Source: Crossaster papposus
Lineage: Eukaryota; Echinodermata; Asteroidea; Velatida; Solasteridae
Assembly (NCBI GenBank): GCA_037893245.1
Contig: JBAIAA010000099.1
Span: forward strand, 620,001-684,000
Length of the DNA: 64,000 nt
Direction of reading: 5' to 3'
The notes under the pieces were generated by a model, which was given only the letters and a program-made list of their open reading frames with translations, did not search any database and had not been told where the DNA came from. Positions within the stretch are counted from its first letter, which is position 1. Every line of letters begins with the position of its first letter. Made by a program: the position numbers and the translations under genes. This document shows positions 1-9,301 of the stretch, one piece after another.

Positions 1-582
1 CAAACAAGCTTTGTAAAAAGAAAAATTAAAAAAAAAAATTAAAGATGCCTAAATTATCATTTGGTGGCTACTTAATCTAGTTGTCCTAGGCAAATGGCAT
101 TACGTATTTGCTCCTAAAATATAAATGATATCAGACAAAACAGGCACAACACAAAATCAGAACAAAAGTTGAGTTGTCAGTGCCGATTCTTTGAAAAAGT
201 TTTTGAACGGTTTACAAGAACGAAATTGAAAATTACCAAATTTGAAAACATTGACAAATTTGAATGGCTCTTAAAAGGTTATTTCTACACCATTTGCTTT
301 TGCTGTAATTTTCAAAAATGAATGGGTTTATAGGGGATTCATATTTTATAGTAAATATTGTGACGCTGACCTGTTTAAAGGTTTGTGTTCATAGAAGCTG
401 GAAAAACCAAGAAAAAAGTACTGTTCTTGCAGTCTGGTTCTTTGACTTCCCTCAGACGAATTCAATACATTGGGGGTAGAGTTTGAAAATAGTAAGGTTT
501 TTACAACGATTGCCGGCATTTGGTGTATACTACCGTTATTGCTTAGAACAAGTAAAGGTGATTAAATTGCCGATAGCCTTAC
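1..582. other. No gene recognised; left-edge intron
   Basis: This AT-rich stretch lies downstream of the vWD exon on the minus strand. The next vWD exon should be here or beyond the left edge. I checked a possible short exon near 365-395, but its phase-0 frame meets a stop at once. Confidence 0.5.
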
Positions 583-794
583 CAAATTGTCCACAATGAT
601 GTGCAGTTCTCTCGTCAGGGAAACTTGACTGTTCATGCTGTAACGCTCGTTCTTTGCTACTACCTCCACGGCAATATTAAAGTCCTTCAAGATGGTTCTA
701 AGTAAAGTATACTGACAGTCTCCTTGGAAGTCAAATCGACGACCATCGAAGGTGGTGTAGTGAGGGTCACCATAACCGGAGCAGATTGCTATGC
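583..794 (-). CDS. vWD domain exon, N-terminal half
   Basis: The 212-nt exon opens after a pyrimidine-rich acceptor (TTTTCCTCCAG, just above 794) and closes at a TTG|GTAAGG donor. Phase is 1 at entry and 0 at exit. It encodes about 70 residues starting [17 protein letters not shown], followed by [16 protein letters not shown]. The C-x-G-x-G-D-P-H-Y-x-T-F-D-G signature and the F-x-F-Q-G-D-C that follows are classic for the start of von Willebrand factor type D domains of mucins, zonadhesin-like and Fc-gamma-binding-like proteins. A full domain has about 150-160 residues, so the second half must be in a later exon. The domain usually mediates disulfide-linked assembly or adhesion outside the cell. 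The family call is strong; the parent protein class is not settled. Confidence 0.85.
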
Positions 795-1407
795 CTGGAG
801 GAAAATCACAATTGGAACGATTTCATAAAAAGTGCGCAGCTGGCGCGATAAACTCTGGATGTTTTCACAAAACTTGGCATAGCTGCGCAACATTTTAAAT
901 AATCTAAACATCTTTGGAAATGGATAATAACGGCATTTATGACGGCTGTTTGTGTGTAATTGTGTTGTTTCACAAAACAGTAGTTAAATTACCTCCGCAC
1001 GGCATTTTGAAAATGCATTTTGTCTGACTTTCTGCGGAAGCAAGCGGCAACTCCCAAAATTCAGTGATAGGTAAAATAGCAATTTGTTTACTTCAAACAC
1101 AAGGCTGTGAGCGTCTTTATCGAACTTGATAGTTGAGCAATGACAGGTTCCATGACTATCACGATTTGTCGGTAAATTAGGTCATTTTCAGTCACTACGC
1201 CACAACTTTTAAAAATAACTTTGAAAGTTACGCCATCATTTGTTGTGCAAGTTGTGGACTTTAATACGAACTATCAAACTTTCGTTGAAAAATTGAGCAG
1301 CGAAAAAATGCTGCGCAACTTGCGAAACCTTTGCAATAAATTGTGGCGCATTGGGACTTGCGCCATTGCCCAAGGTTTAGTGAAATCGGCTGGTGGGTTT
1401 TACTCAC
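795..1407. other. Intron between EGF and vWD exons
   Basis: About 610 bp with no ORF of note, bounded by the EGF donor and the vWD acceptor. I see no mobile element or structured repeat in it. Confidence 0.6.
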
Positions 1408-1527
1408 CCATGTCACAGTGCATTCCTGACCAGCCTCGATGACACATACAATGGAAGTCCCCTTCCCCATCGCTGACACATCGACCGTTGCCAGAACAAC
1501 GATCCACCCCAGTATGGCATGGATCCT
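1408..1527 (-). CDS. EGF-like domain exon
   Basis: The 120-nt phase 1-1 exon lies between acceptor GATGTTTTCAG (just above 1527) and donor ATGG|GTGAGT. Counting the first full codon (Asp) as 1, it encodes six cysteines at 3, 10, 16, 26, 28 and 37, with the pieces DPCHTG, CSGNGRC and FHCMCHRGWSGMHC. The C-x6-C-x5-C-x9-C-x-C-x8-C spacing and the G-W-x-G before the last cysteine fit a canonical EGF fold with three disulfides. A symmetric phase 1-1 exon is typical of shuffled extracellular modules. An overlapping minus-strand ORF in another frame is a shadow. No clear calcium-binding EGF consensus is seen. Confidence 0.9.
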
Positions 1528-1816
1528 CTGAAAACATCCAAACAGGTGCACAGAGGATTACCGTTATGTATTTACATTGCTAAGATAAAAACAACCTTCA
1601 AAATCTTAAAGTATAAATAACCTTCAAATTGTGTACATCAAACAAACAAATAAATAACTTAAATAGGTATAATAAAATTCCTCCAGTCCCCAATTCAAAT
1701 CATCAGGTATTAAAATGAGCAGCGACGACAGGTGTAGTCGAGTCCCTGCAAGTCCTTTTGCGAGTCCACAGTCGCATGTCTTTTTATAAGGCCATTCACA
1801 AGTAACTGGTTGAACG
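1528..1816. other. Intron, left flank of the LINE
   Basis: AT-rich intron sequence upstream of the EGF exon on the minus strand. I see no exon or element here before the minisatellite. Confidence 0.5.
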
Positions 1817-1905
1817 ATATCACAACGAAAAGAAATATCACAACGAAAACAACTATCACAATGAAAGGAAATGTCACAACGAAGACAAATATCACAACGA
1901 AAAGA
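1817..1905. repeat. 18-bp minisatellite (about 5 copies)
   Basis: About five imperfect copies of a unit like atatcacaacgaaaagaa lie in tandem. They differ by one to four bases. The minus-strand translation gives a run of V, F and I residues that looks like a membrane segment but is a by-product of the repeat. It abuts the GTGA-type tail of the LINE. Confidence 0.8.
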
Positions 1906-1930
1906 GTGAGTGAGTGAGTGAGTGAGTGAG
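1906..1930. repeat. (GTGA)n simple repeat, 3' tail of the LINE
   Basis: About six GTGA units on the plus strand (TCAC/CTCA on the LINE strand) mark the retrotransposon 3' end. They are followed directly by the conserved 3'-UTR end. Confidence 0.8.
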
Positions 1931-2439
1931 TTTTGGGTTTAACGCCGTACCGGCATCAGTGGCCATATTCACGGCGGGAATGTGTACAAATATAAGACAA
2001 TAGTTAGTAACAAAAAAACAATCAAGTGAACTGTGGAGAATATAAGAACTCGGAGTCAGAAGGAACAATTATCAAAAGAATGAAAAACCATTGTATAGAA
2101 GAATAACGATAGACTGATTCTAGGCAGTTTTCCAGGAGAATCCCGTGGAAGGCGGGCCACAGAGGATTCCCCAGACACACGGCACCCTGTCTAAATTTGT
2201 CCCGCAAGGCCGGCCGTTTCCCTTGCAGTTTAAGGGCCCGGGCCCCGCCGGTATTTTCACAGGTCCACATACCTCCGGGTGATGAGGGGACAATGGCTCC
2301 GAGTGTCTGGTCAACCCCCCATGACCAGTCCCCCAGGACTAGTAGGGCCTCCTGTTTAACTGTCCAGTTAATTATAATATATTAATTGTGTCGATAAAAT
2401 TTATAGGAAGTGTATGAATAATGTCTGGATTTATTTTGT

Positions 2440-2636
2440 GAGACTCATCTCAAGGGCAGAGCAAAATCTTGTCTCACCAGGGTGAGCAAACCCTGAGATG
2501 AGTCTCAGACCAAAGAAAGACAACTTTATACGGTAAAGAAAGTGTGGAAATTATATTTGTATATGATTTGGAAAACTTATCCCAAGGGCAGAATAACATC
2601 TCGTCTCACCTGGGTGAGCAAACCCTGGGAGGAGCC
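2440..2636. repeat. Two related stem-loops in the LINE 3' UTR
   Basis: The first hairpin pairs 2440-2456 with 2491-2506 (gagactcatctcaaggg against ccctgagatgagtctc, one bulge). A second, related unit at about 2578-2636 repeats the layout (cccaagggcagaa, then gtctcacc, gggtgagcaaaccctggga). They may be recognition structures for the reverse transcriptase; that role is inferred only. Confidence 0.6.
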
Positions 2637-2686
2637 CCAAACTAGAAAAAATATTTGTTATATGAAAAAATATGCAAGTGGGTGAT

Positions 2687-5600
2687 TTACAAAATGTGGT
2701 AAAGTTCTGATGATTTTAGGAATGCAATAATGGTATTTAGAGGCATATTGAAAGTATCTTTTAGCGTAGCAGCAAAGAAGTATCGTTGTCTGATTTCAGC
2801 TATTTCAACACATTCTACAATAAGGTGGTTCATGGTCAGAGGACTATTACATGAAATACACTGTGGTTGTGGGTCTGCTTTGAGAAGGAAAGCGTGTGTT
2901 AATGTTGAGTGGCCTATCCGGCATCTAGTCAGGACAACCTGATCTTGTCGAGATAGATTTCTATAGGGTTGCCAGAAGCCAAGGTGAGGTTGAATGGAGA
3001 AAAGTTTGTTGGATGTAAAAGTTGCCCAAGATACTTGCCATAACTGTTTGGTGTAGGAGTGAATAGAATTCCTCAGGTTTGTATAAGGGATGGTACATGG
3101 ATTTATTGGTAAATCTAATGCTTGTTTAGCTAGAGCGTCCACTTTTTCATTTCCTGCTATGCCGACATGGCTTGGAATCCAGCAGAAAATGATGTCAAAG
3201 TGTTTCAGATGGAATTGAGTTAGTTTATTTAAGACTTTTATCAAATAGGGATGATTTATGTTGCGTCCACTTATGGCCTGTAGACTTGATAGAGAGTCAC
3301 TAAAGATAATAAACTTCTTTTTCTTAATGGAATCAATCATTTCTAGAGCTAGCAGGATAGCCTTGATTTCAGCTGTATAGATTGAAGCTTGGTTCGGAAG
3401 ACGAATACTTCGTGTGTACTGACTACATGTGGCAGCTGAGGAAACTTTGTCTTCATCTTTAGAGCCATCTGTGTAGGTGCAGATGTGGTTGGGAAACATA
3501 GCTTTAAATTCATGGTAATCGTTATGGAATAGTGATGCATCAGTTTCTGATTTCTTGTACTTAGTCATATGTACAAAGACCCGAGGTTTGTGGATTTGCC
3601 AGGGTGGTATAACTGGAATCTCGGTTCGTGCTATATTTGTTAATTCTAGTTTAGCTGCATGTATGTGTGGCTGTAAACGAAGACCAAGTGGTTTAATTGT
3701 TTTTGGTTTAGCAGCATATATATGTTGAAACTTAGGATGAAAAACACATTGATATGCTGGATTTGAGGGGTTGGCTGCTAATTTGGTAATGTATTGTAAG
3801 GAGAGTTTAATACGTCTATTTTCAAGAGGTGGTTCATCAGCTGTGACATACAGGCTCTCAACTGGTGATGTTCTGAAGGCACCAAAAGACAGCCGTAAAC
3901 CTTGATGGTGAATAGTATTGAGTTGTTTTAAATAGGACTTGGGGGCAGAACCGTAAACAATGCTTCCGTAGTCTAATTTAGATCGGATAAGCGATCTATA
4001 TAGTTGTAATAAAACTAAACATTCAGCTCCCCAGTTTTTATTTGCTACAGCTTTGATAATGTTCATAGCTTTTAGACATTTAATTTTAAGAGCTTTGATA
4101 TGAGGTAAAAAGGTAAGCTTAGTATCAAAGATTATTCCTAAAAATTTTGTTTCGTTAACTACTTTGATTTTGTCACCTGCAAGATATAGCTCAGGGTCGA
4201 AGTGTGCATTTCTGAGTCGACAGAAATGCATACAAACGGTTTTAGGTTTAGAGAATTTGAAACCATTTTCAGTAGACCACTTCTGTAATTTGTTAAGAGT
4301 TAACTGGAGTTGACGTTCAATATTTTGCATGCGACTACCTCTATAACAGATCAATAAATCATCAACATACAGCGATGGAGAGACCCCATTCTGTATTGTT
4401 TTAACAATGTTATTAATTTTGATACTAAATAAGGTAACTGAAAGGATACTTCCTTGGGGGACACCCATATCTTGCTCACGTGAGGCAGATAGGGTTGACC
4501 CTACTTTAACTTGAAATTGTCTGTCAATTAAAAAATTTGCAATAAAAAGTGGAAGTTTACCTCTGAATCCCATTTCATGAAGATCTTTCATGATGCCATA
4601 CTTCCATGTTGTATCATATGCTTTTTCTAGGTCGAAGAATATAGCAACAGCATGCTCTTTTTTAATAAAAGCATCTCGAACAAAGGATTCTAGTCTAACT
4701 AAGTGGTCTATGGTACTTCGGCCTTTTCTAAAACCACATTGGAAATTATTAATTAGGCCATTAGCTTCAAGTAACCAGACAAGTCTGTCGTTGACCATTC
4801 TTTCCATAGTTTTACATAAACATGAAGTGAGTGCTATTGGTCGGTAGTTGGATGGGTTTGTACGATCTTTGCCTGGTTTTGGTATAGGAATGATAATAGC
4901 GTTTTTCCATGATGGTGGTATGTCACCAGTTTCCCATACGACATTGAGTATGTTTAACAGAGTTATTAGACATTTCTCAGGTAGATGTTTTAATAGTTGA
5001 TAGTGTATTTGATCTGAGCCTATTGCTGTATCATGTGATTTCCAAATGGCTGTGGTGAGTTCTTCAAGTGAAAATGGTTGGTTGTAGTTTTCAGTGTTAT
5101 TAGATGCAAATTTTAGATGGTGTTCATTTTGTAATTTGAATTTTTGAAATTCTTTTGAGTAATTTTCTGTAGAAGAATTTTTCTCGAACGAATTTGCCAA
5201 TTCCTCTACTATATCTGTCTTAGTAGTAAGGGTTTCATTATTTTTTTGTAAATGTTTAACTCCTGATTTGACCTTTCGACCGTTCATTTTCTGAACCATA
5301 TTCCAGACTTTACCCAAAGGAGTACGTGACGTAAGTTTAGATACATATGTTTTCCAGCTGTTTCTTTTTTTGTAATTGATAATTTGACGGGCTTTAGCTC
5401 TAGCAATTTTAACTTGAGCTAAGTTATCTGAAGTAGGTCTAAGGTTAAATTTCCGTTCAGCTTTTTTGCGAGCTTTCCTGACTTCCTTGCATTCTTGGTC
5501 ATCCCATGGTAGATGGGGTTTAGATGAATGAGTTGATGTTTTGGGTATAGTATCATCGGCTATAGAAATCAAAATGTTTGTATAAGTCTTAATGGGGTTA

Positions 5601-6340
5601 GTTCCATTGTCGAAGTTGATATTAGTTAATTTTTCCTCACAGTGCTTAGAGAAAGTTTCCCAATCTGCTTTGTTGAAGTTCCATTTGGGAGTGTATTCTT
5701 CAGTGAGTGATTGGTCATATTCGAGGATGATTGGGAAATGATCACTTCCACATAGGTCATCCCACACAACCCATGAAAAGTCTGTTACAAGTTCAGGGTC
5801 TGTAAGTGTGAGGTCTATTGATGTGTATGAGCCACTACCAGGATGTAGGTAGGTTCGTGACCCATCGTTTAAAAAACACAGAGCTTGGTCGGCGATAAAT
5901 TTTTCGAGTAGTCTTCCTTTTGTATTATATGTATCTGAACCCCAAACGGGGTTATGTCCATTAAAATCTCCTAGTAATATATATGGAGTTGGGAGTTGGT
6001 TAACAAGGTTATCTAAATCAGTATGTTTTAAATTAAAGGTGGGTGGTATATAAATGGAACATATGGTGATTGCTCTATGCAGAGTGATGCGGGCTGCAAC
6101 AGCCTGTAGATTGGTATTTAGAGGAACATGGCTATGAATAATGCCTTGTTTTACTAATAATGAAGAGCCTCCTTTGGCTCGTTGTTCTTCAGGGTCATAG
6201 GTATTATACATGTGATATGATTTCAGGTTGATGTTATCGGTTTCTTTAAGGTGGGTTTCTTGAAGTGCAAACACAACTGGGTTGTGTGTTTGAACTAAAA
6301 GTTGAATCTCATTAAAGTTGGCTTTAAAACCTCTACAATT
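2687..6340 (-). CDS. LINE ORF2: apurinic endonuclease - reverse transcriptase - RNase H
   Basis: A single open frame of about 1,217 codons. Counting from the GTG at 6274 as residue 1, the endonuclease shows QETH (E6), GDFN (D103, N105) and SDHF (D178, H179). Reverse transcriptase shows FDLEKAYD (D548), GVPQGS (604-609) and catalytic YVDD (636-639). RNase H follows with TDGS (D936), AEIKA (E969), SDS (D993) and NEKVDALAK (D1046). A C-x2-C-x7-H-x4-C knuckle lies at 1139-1155. The frame stays open 22 codons above 6274 and contains the NCRGF motif that normally follows a Trp near the endonuclease start. A TAG at 6341-6343 closes it there, apparently through a short deletion. All catalytic residues I looked for are present, so the copy looks recent. 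It acts by target-primed reverse transcription in relatives. Confidence 0.93.
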   Translation of the reverse strand, partial: NCRGFKANFNEIQLLVQTHNPVVFALQETHLKETDNINLKSYHMYNTYDPEEQRAKGGSSLLVKQGIIHSHVPLNTNLQAVAARITLHRAITICSIYIPPTFNLKHTDLDNLVNQLPTPYILLGDFNGHNPVWGSDTYNTKGRLLEKFIADQALCFLNDGSRTYLHPGSGSYTSIDLTLTDPELVTDFSWVVWDDLCGSDHFPIILEYDQSLTEEYTPKWNFNKADWETFSKHCEEKLTNINFDNGTNPIKTYTNILISIADDTIPKTSTHSSKPHLPWDDQECKEVRKARKKAERKFNLRPTSDNLAQVKIARAKARQIINYKKRNSWKTYVSKLTSRTPLGKVWNMVQKMNGRKVKSGVKHLQKNNETLTTKTDIVEELANSFEKNSSTENYSKEFQKFKLQNEHHLKFASNNTENYNQPFSLEELTTAIWKSHDTAIGSDQIHYQLLKHLPEKCLITLLNILNVVWETGDIPPSWKNAIIIPIPKPGKDRTNPSNYRPIALTSCLCKTMERMVNDRLVWLLEANGLINNFQCGFRKGRSTIDHLVRLESFVRDAFIKKEHAVAIFFDLEKAYDTTWKYGIMKDLHEMGFRGKLPLFIANFLIDRQFQVKVGSTLSASREQDMGVPQGSILSVTLFSIKINNIVKTIQNGVSPSLYVDDLLICYRGSRMQNIERQLQLTLNKLQKWSTENGFKFSKPKTVCMHFCRLRNAHFDPELYLAGDKIKVVNETKFLGIIFDTKLTFLPHIKALKIKCLKAMNIIKAVANKNWGAECLVLLQLYRSLIRSKLDYGSIVYGSAPKSYLKQLNTIHHQGLRLSFGAFRTSPVESLYVTADEPPLENRRIKLSLQYITKLAANPSNPAYQCVFHPKFQHIYAAKPKTIKPLGLRLQPHIHAAKLELTNIARTEIPVIPPWQIHKPRVFVHMTKYKKSETDASLFHNDYHEFKAMFPNHICTYTDGSKDEDKVSSAATCSQYTRSIRLPNQASIYTAEIKAILLALEMIDSIKKKKFIIFSDSLSSLQAISGRNINHPYLIKVLNKLTQFHLKHFDIIFCWIPSHVGIAGNEKVDALAKQALDLPINPCTIPYTNLRNSIHSYTKQLWQVSWATFTSNKLFSIQPHLGFWQPYRNLSRQDQVVLTRCRIGHSTLTHAFLLKADPQPQCISCNSPLTMNHLIVECVEIAEIRQRYFFAATLKDTFNMPLNTIIAFLKSSELYHIL

Positions 6341-6345
6341 CTACG

Positions 6346-6749
6346 ATTAAGAAGATAGCTAACAGGAAATCATTTGTTGGGGTTCATGACTGTTAAAAAT
6401 AAAAATCCTTTCAAAACCATATGGCTATATGGAGAGAAAAATCAGGAAAGGCAATTCGCGTCCGTAATCTGGGCCGCGCCGCGGAGCCGTACATAAACTT
6501 TGAGAAATCATGTAAATGTATGCCTAGTTCAGTGTCATCACACATTTGACGAAACACACAGTGTCATCACACATTTGAGAAATCATGTAAATGTATGCCT
6601 AGTTCAGTGTCATCACACAGGCGACTCTTTTTATCTTATCTCTCATCTGTTAAATTGTTAATCCATTACGAGCATTATTAACGAAGTTACAGAGAGAAAA
6701 AAATCACCAAATTCTGTGCGGCGGTTGTTTTCCGAGCGAGAGGAAACTT
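6346..6749. repeat. Intron with a 75-bp-period direct repeat
   Basis: The stretch at about 6500-6543 recurs at about 6575-6618 (ttgagaaatcatgtaaatgt and what follows, through gtcatcacaca). Part of it, gtgtcatcacacat, occurs a third time between them. The left part, up to about 6500, may still belong to the LINE. No exon is seen. Confidence 0.6.
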
Positions 6750-6974
6750 GGTCCTAGTCAACTCGGCCCCAAATCAACTTAGCCCAAAGTCGAGCCAACT
6801 CGACCGTCCAGACAACCCAAAGTCGATGTGTACGTACATGCAGCGCGTGTAGAACGTACGGTGCGCCGTTCGCTCGGTCACACCAATATTTTGGTGGGAA
6901 AAGTTAAATTGTCTCAACGGTCAAGCTGTCTCGGCTTTGGGGCCGAGTTGGATTGGGGCCGAGTTGACCTGGTC
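6750..6974. mobile_element. Small inverted-repeat element (MITE-like)
   Basis: The left end carries gtcaactcggccccaa, and the right end carries its complement as ggggccgagttgacc. The motif is repeated inside each end in a degenerate form, giving arms of about 50 bp with a CG-rich centre. There is no coding capacity. It is probably a non-autonomous DNA transposon; superfamily and target-site duplication are not resolved. Confidence 0.6.
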
Positions 6975-7392
6975 GTAGGTCTACCATTGTGAAAATACAG
7001 GGGGTCAAATGAAAAATACCGACCAAGGATTGCGAAAATGGCAACCAAAATAATATTCCAGTGGCATATTTAATTATGTCCATCGAATTATTTTTGCATA
7101 GTTGGGTTTTAATATTATTTAATAAGTGTGCCGATATGTAGAACAAAGAGCAATTCTAATAGCTTTTGTCCACGTTCTGCCACTTTTTGGAACTCCTTGA
7201 CCAGTAGCTGTTTTCCTCTTTTTATAATTTGGCTTCGGGCAGTGGTTCTTATGCTGTTCTTGTTTTTTTCGCATTCACCGTGTGGCGATCGTGAATTAAA
7301 AATAAATAAAATTCAATTGTTTAGAACAATTACAGAATATCTAGCGCAATCATTTTGCTGGATGCCTATAATCATTATTTATCTTCAAATGT
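6975..7392. other. Intron, no feature recognised
   Basis: AT-rich sequence between two inverted-repeat elements. Short ORFs here have no recognisable motif. Confidence 0.4.
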
Positions 7393-8196
7393 GACCCACT
7401 CTGCAAAAATGAGTCTGATGTGTTAAAACAATTTTTTTTTCAATTTTACAGTTGGTCAGAAAAAGCAGGAAATAAACTTGCATTTGATATATGGCACAAC
7501 TCTGTAGTGTAATGCATTGGTCTTTTACAATTTTGGGAAAATTTGCTTTTTCGCAGTTATTTTCAAAGTGTCTTTGAAAAGAAATGAAGGTTTACAATTG
7601 ACCATTTGCGTGTGGAATTTGAAAAATATCTGTTACACTGAATTGTTCACACAGCTTGGCACAGTTTACATTTAAATTCTCCAGACCAAAGACACTGTTG
7701 CTATATCACGTGATTCGGGGCAAGCCTTGAACCCCCGGCTCTGGAATGGTCTTTGTACCATTCTCAACCATTGTGAACAATGTATTGGTGCACTGCTGAG
7801 CGCCTCTAACGTAACTACGCAAGAGCTTGCCCCGAATCACGTGATATAGTAACAGTGTATTTGGTCTGGATAATTTAAAGTCAAACCGTGCCAAGCTGTG
7901 TGAACAAGTCAGTGTACGGTACCAGATATTATTTATATTCCACACGCAAATGGTCAATTGTAGTGGCCCATTAGATGCTTTGTTAAGAGAATGACAAAAC
8001 CTGTATTAAATTTAATTCAGGGATCAAAACAATCTTTTCAATCGATCAGATCTGAAAATATAGGTGTGGTAAAAACCAAAATGCCTTAAAACAAAAAATT
8101 TATTGGTTGAAAGAAAAGTCACCTCCGAGGAAAATAAACAGCCCTTTACGTAAAAATGTATTTTCCAGCATCAGACTCATTTTTGCAGAGCGGGTC
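7393..8196. mobile_element. Inverted-repeat transposable element with nested palindrome
   Basis: The ends are 28-bp terminal inverted repeats, 7393-7420 and 8169-8196, matching at 27 of 28 positions (gacccactctgcaaaaatga on the left, complementary to the right end). Inside lies a large palindrome, 7593-7725 against 7825-7962, with a loop of about 99 bp. There is no transposase ORF, so it is a non-autonomous element, perhaps with one palindromic element nested in another. The superfamily is unknown. Confidence 0.7.
7593..7962. repeat. Long palindrome, arms of about 135 bp
   Basis: The left arm begins tacaattgaccatttgcgtg and the right arm ends with its exact complement. The inner edges also pair, through atatcacgtgattcggggca on the left. 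The loop is 7726-7824. The arms differ at scattered positions, so the palindrome is not newly formed. Confidence 0.85.
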
Positions 8197-8692
8197 ATAA
8201 ATAATTAAACTATTTCTTAATAATTCAGAGGTAACATTTGTCTATAATATGGTGTATCCTACCGTTAAACCTCTGTATGCTAGAACCCAGGCATTAAGGC
8301 CATTCATCAGTTCCCTAGGATGTGGTCCAGTTTACCGACTGAGATCCGTAACTCCATGATTGTAATGCCTTTCCATAGGTTTGGGGGGTTTACTGAAGAA
8401 CAGTGTTTATTCTCTCCGACGATTGACTCGGGGCTGGGCTGGATTGGCATTGATTGTGCTTTCTCTGTTTGGTGTTGTCCAGCTGATTTGTTTAAAATAT
8501 ATTGTTTAAATACCTCCTACAGCAATTGCAATACAACCAATAAGTCTGTAAATTAATAGCCCCAATGTCTTTTTGCAACTGCAGGGTATTGTTAATTATA
8601 CAGTTTTCTTATAAAGATTACAAATTAATTCGTGCTTTGCATTTTTTTTCGAGACATTTAAAAGCAATTTCAATTATACAGTCGGTCTGTAC
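8197..8692. other. Intron with a possible LINE relic
   Basis: This is the 3' flank of the mucin-like exon. Apart from the reverse-transcriptase-tail-like stretch listed separately, I see no gene or element. Confidence 0.4.
8316..8390 (+). pseudogene. Possible relic of a LINE reverse-transcriptase C-terminus
   Basis: The plus-strand frame reads MWSSLPTEIRNSMIVMPFHRF. This resembles the W-N-S-L-P-x-E-I-R-N-S ... F motif found near the C-terminus of many non-LTR retrotransposon ORF2 proteins. No other conserved piece is in frame around it, so the match may be chance or a much-decayed fragment. Confidence 0.3.
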
Positions 8693-8881
8693 CTGCTGTG
8701 CTTTCTTCAGTGGTATTCAGTACTGTAGTTGTCTCTTCAACAGTTGTTGACTCTGGGGTAGTTGTATACACAACAGTGGTTGTCATCTCCTCAGTAGTTG
8801 ATGGTGTCTCAGTAGTTGATGGTACAGTAGAAGTAACGGTAGTACTCACAAGAGTGGTTATATCCTCAGTTGTTGAGGCTT
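8693..8881 (-). CDS. Mucin-like Thr/Ser-rich linker exon
   Basis: The 189-nt phase 1-1 exon lies between acceptor CATAAACAG (just above 8881) and donor GCAG|GTACAG. Its 62 full codons give 27 Thr, 7 Ser and 3 Pro, with repeats such as PSTTETPSTTEE and ESTTVEETTTV and no cysteine. This is typical of densely O-glycosylated stalks. It sits between the HYR stretch and the EGF-vWD end of the protein. Symmetric phase and a fully open frame support it as a real exon. The acceptor's polypyrimidine tract is weak, so the exact 5' edge is less certain. A plus-strand ORF rich in valine over the same bases is its shadow. Confidence 0.8.
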
Positions 8882-9301
8882 CTGTTTATGATCAAATTAT
8901 ACGTTTGATTTTTTTTTTATCATCATAAAGCAGGTTTATATTTAACAAAATGCATCTCGCATGTATACAGTATGTGTATTATGTTATTTATTCACCCTCA
9001 GGTTCAATCTTAATATGTCCGATTTTGATAAATAAAATAAAGTCCTTATTCAATTTATTGCCATGTTCTAAATGCGCCAATGACACAAACATGTGCAGTG
9101 ATAAATGCCATTTCTGACAGCATCAAACAAATTACATTTACATTACAAATTCTTTCCCACCATAGGACAGCAGCCAATTTACAGATATTTCCATGAAAAT
9201 TGTTCTACTTTAACTTGGTTCCTTTTTTTTTTTTAGTGTGCAACCAGGCTCTCCGTTTCCTCTCACCCATAAGGGAAGAGACCAAAACTATTTTATGCAT
9301 G
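8882..9301. other. Intron, no feature recognised
   Basis: AT-rich sequence upstream of the mucin-like exon, with a poly-T run near 9222-9234. No exon or element is seen. Confidence 0.4.

Larger units (their letters stand above)
1906..6340 (-). mobile_element. Non-LTR retrotransposon (LINE), I superfamily, Nimb-like, 5'-truncated
   Basis: The element runs right to left: endonuclease-RT-RNase H ORF (2687-6340), then about 780 bp of 3' UTR, then a CTCA-type simple tail at 1906-1930. The 3' UTR ends with a piece whose plus-strand reading is ggtttaacgccgtaccggca, next to the (GTGA)n run. No upstream gag-like ORF1 is visible, and the frame closes just above 6340, so the copy is probably 5'-truncated. 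Its exact 5' edge may lie between 6345 and 6500. It sits in the intron between the mucin-like and EGF exons in the same orientation as the host gene. I could not identify target-site duplications with confidence. The clade is named from domain order, not from a tree. Confidence 0.85.

Noticed and set aside
340-400. Possible small exon continuing vWD
   Set aside because: After the phase-0 donor the reading frame meets a stop after two codons, and no vWD residues are seen.
1261-1551. 96-codon minus-strand ORF overlapping the EGF exon
   Set aside because: It is in a different frame from the six-cysteine EGF reading and runs through the splice donor.
1710-1895. Minus-strand ORF that looks like a membrane helix
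   Set aside because: It is the translation of the 18-bp minisatellite.
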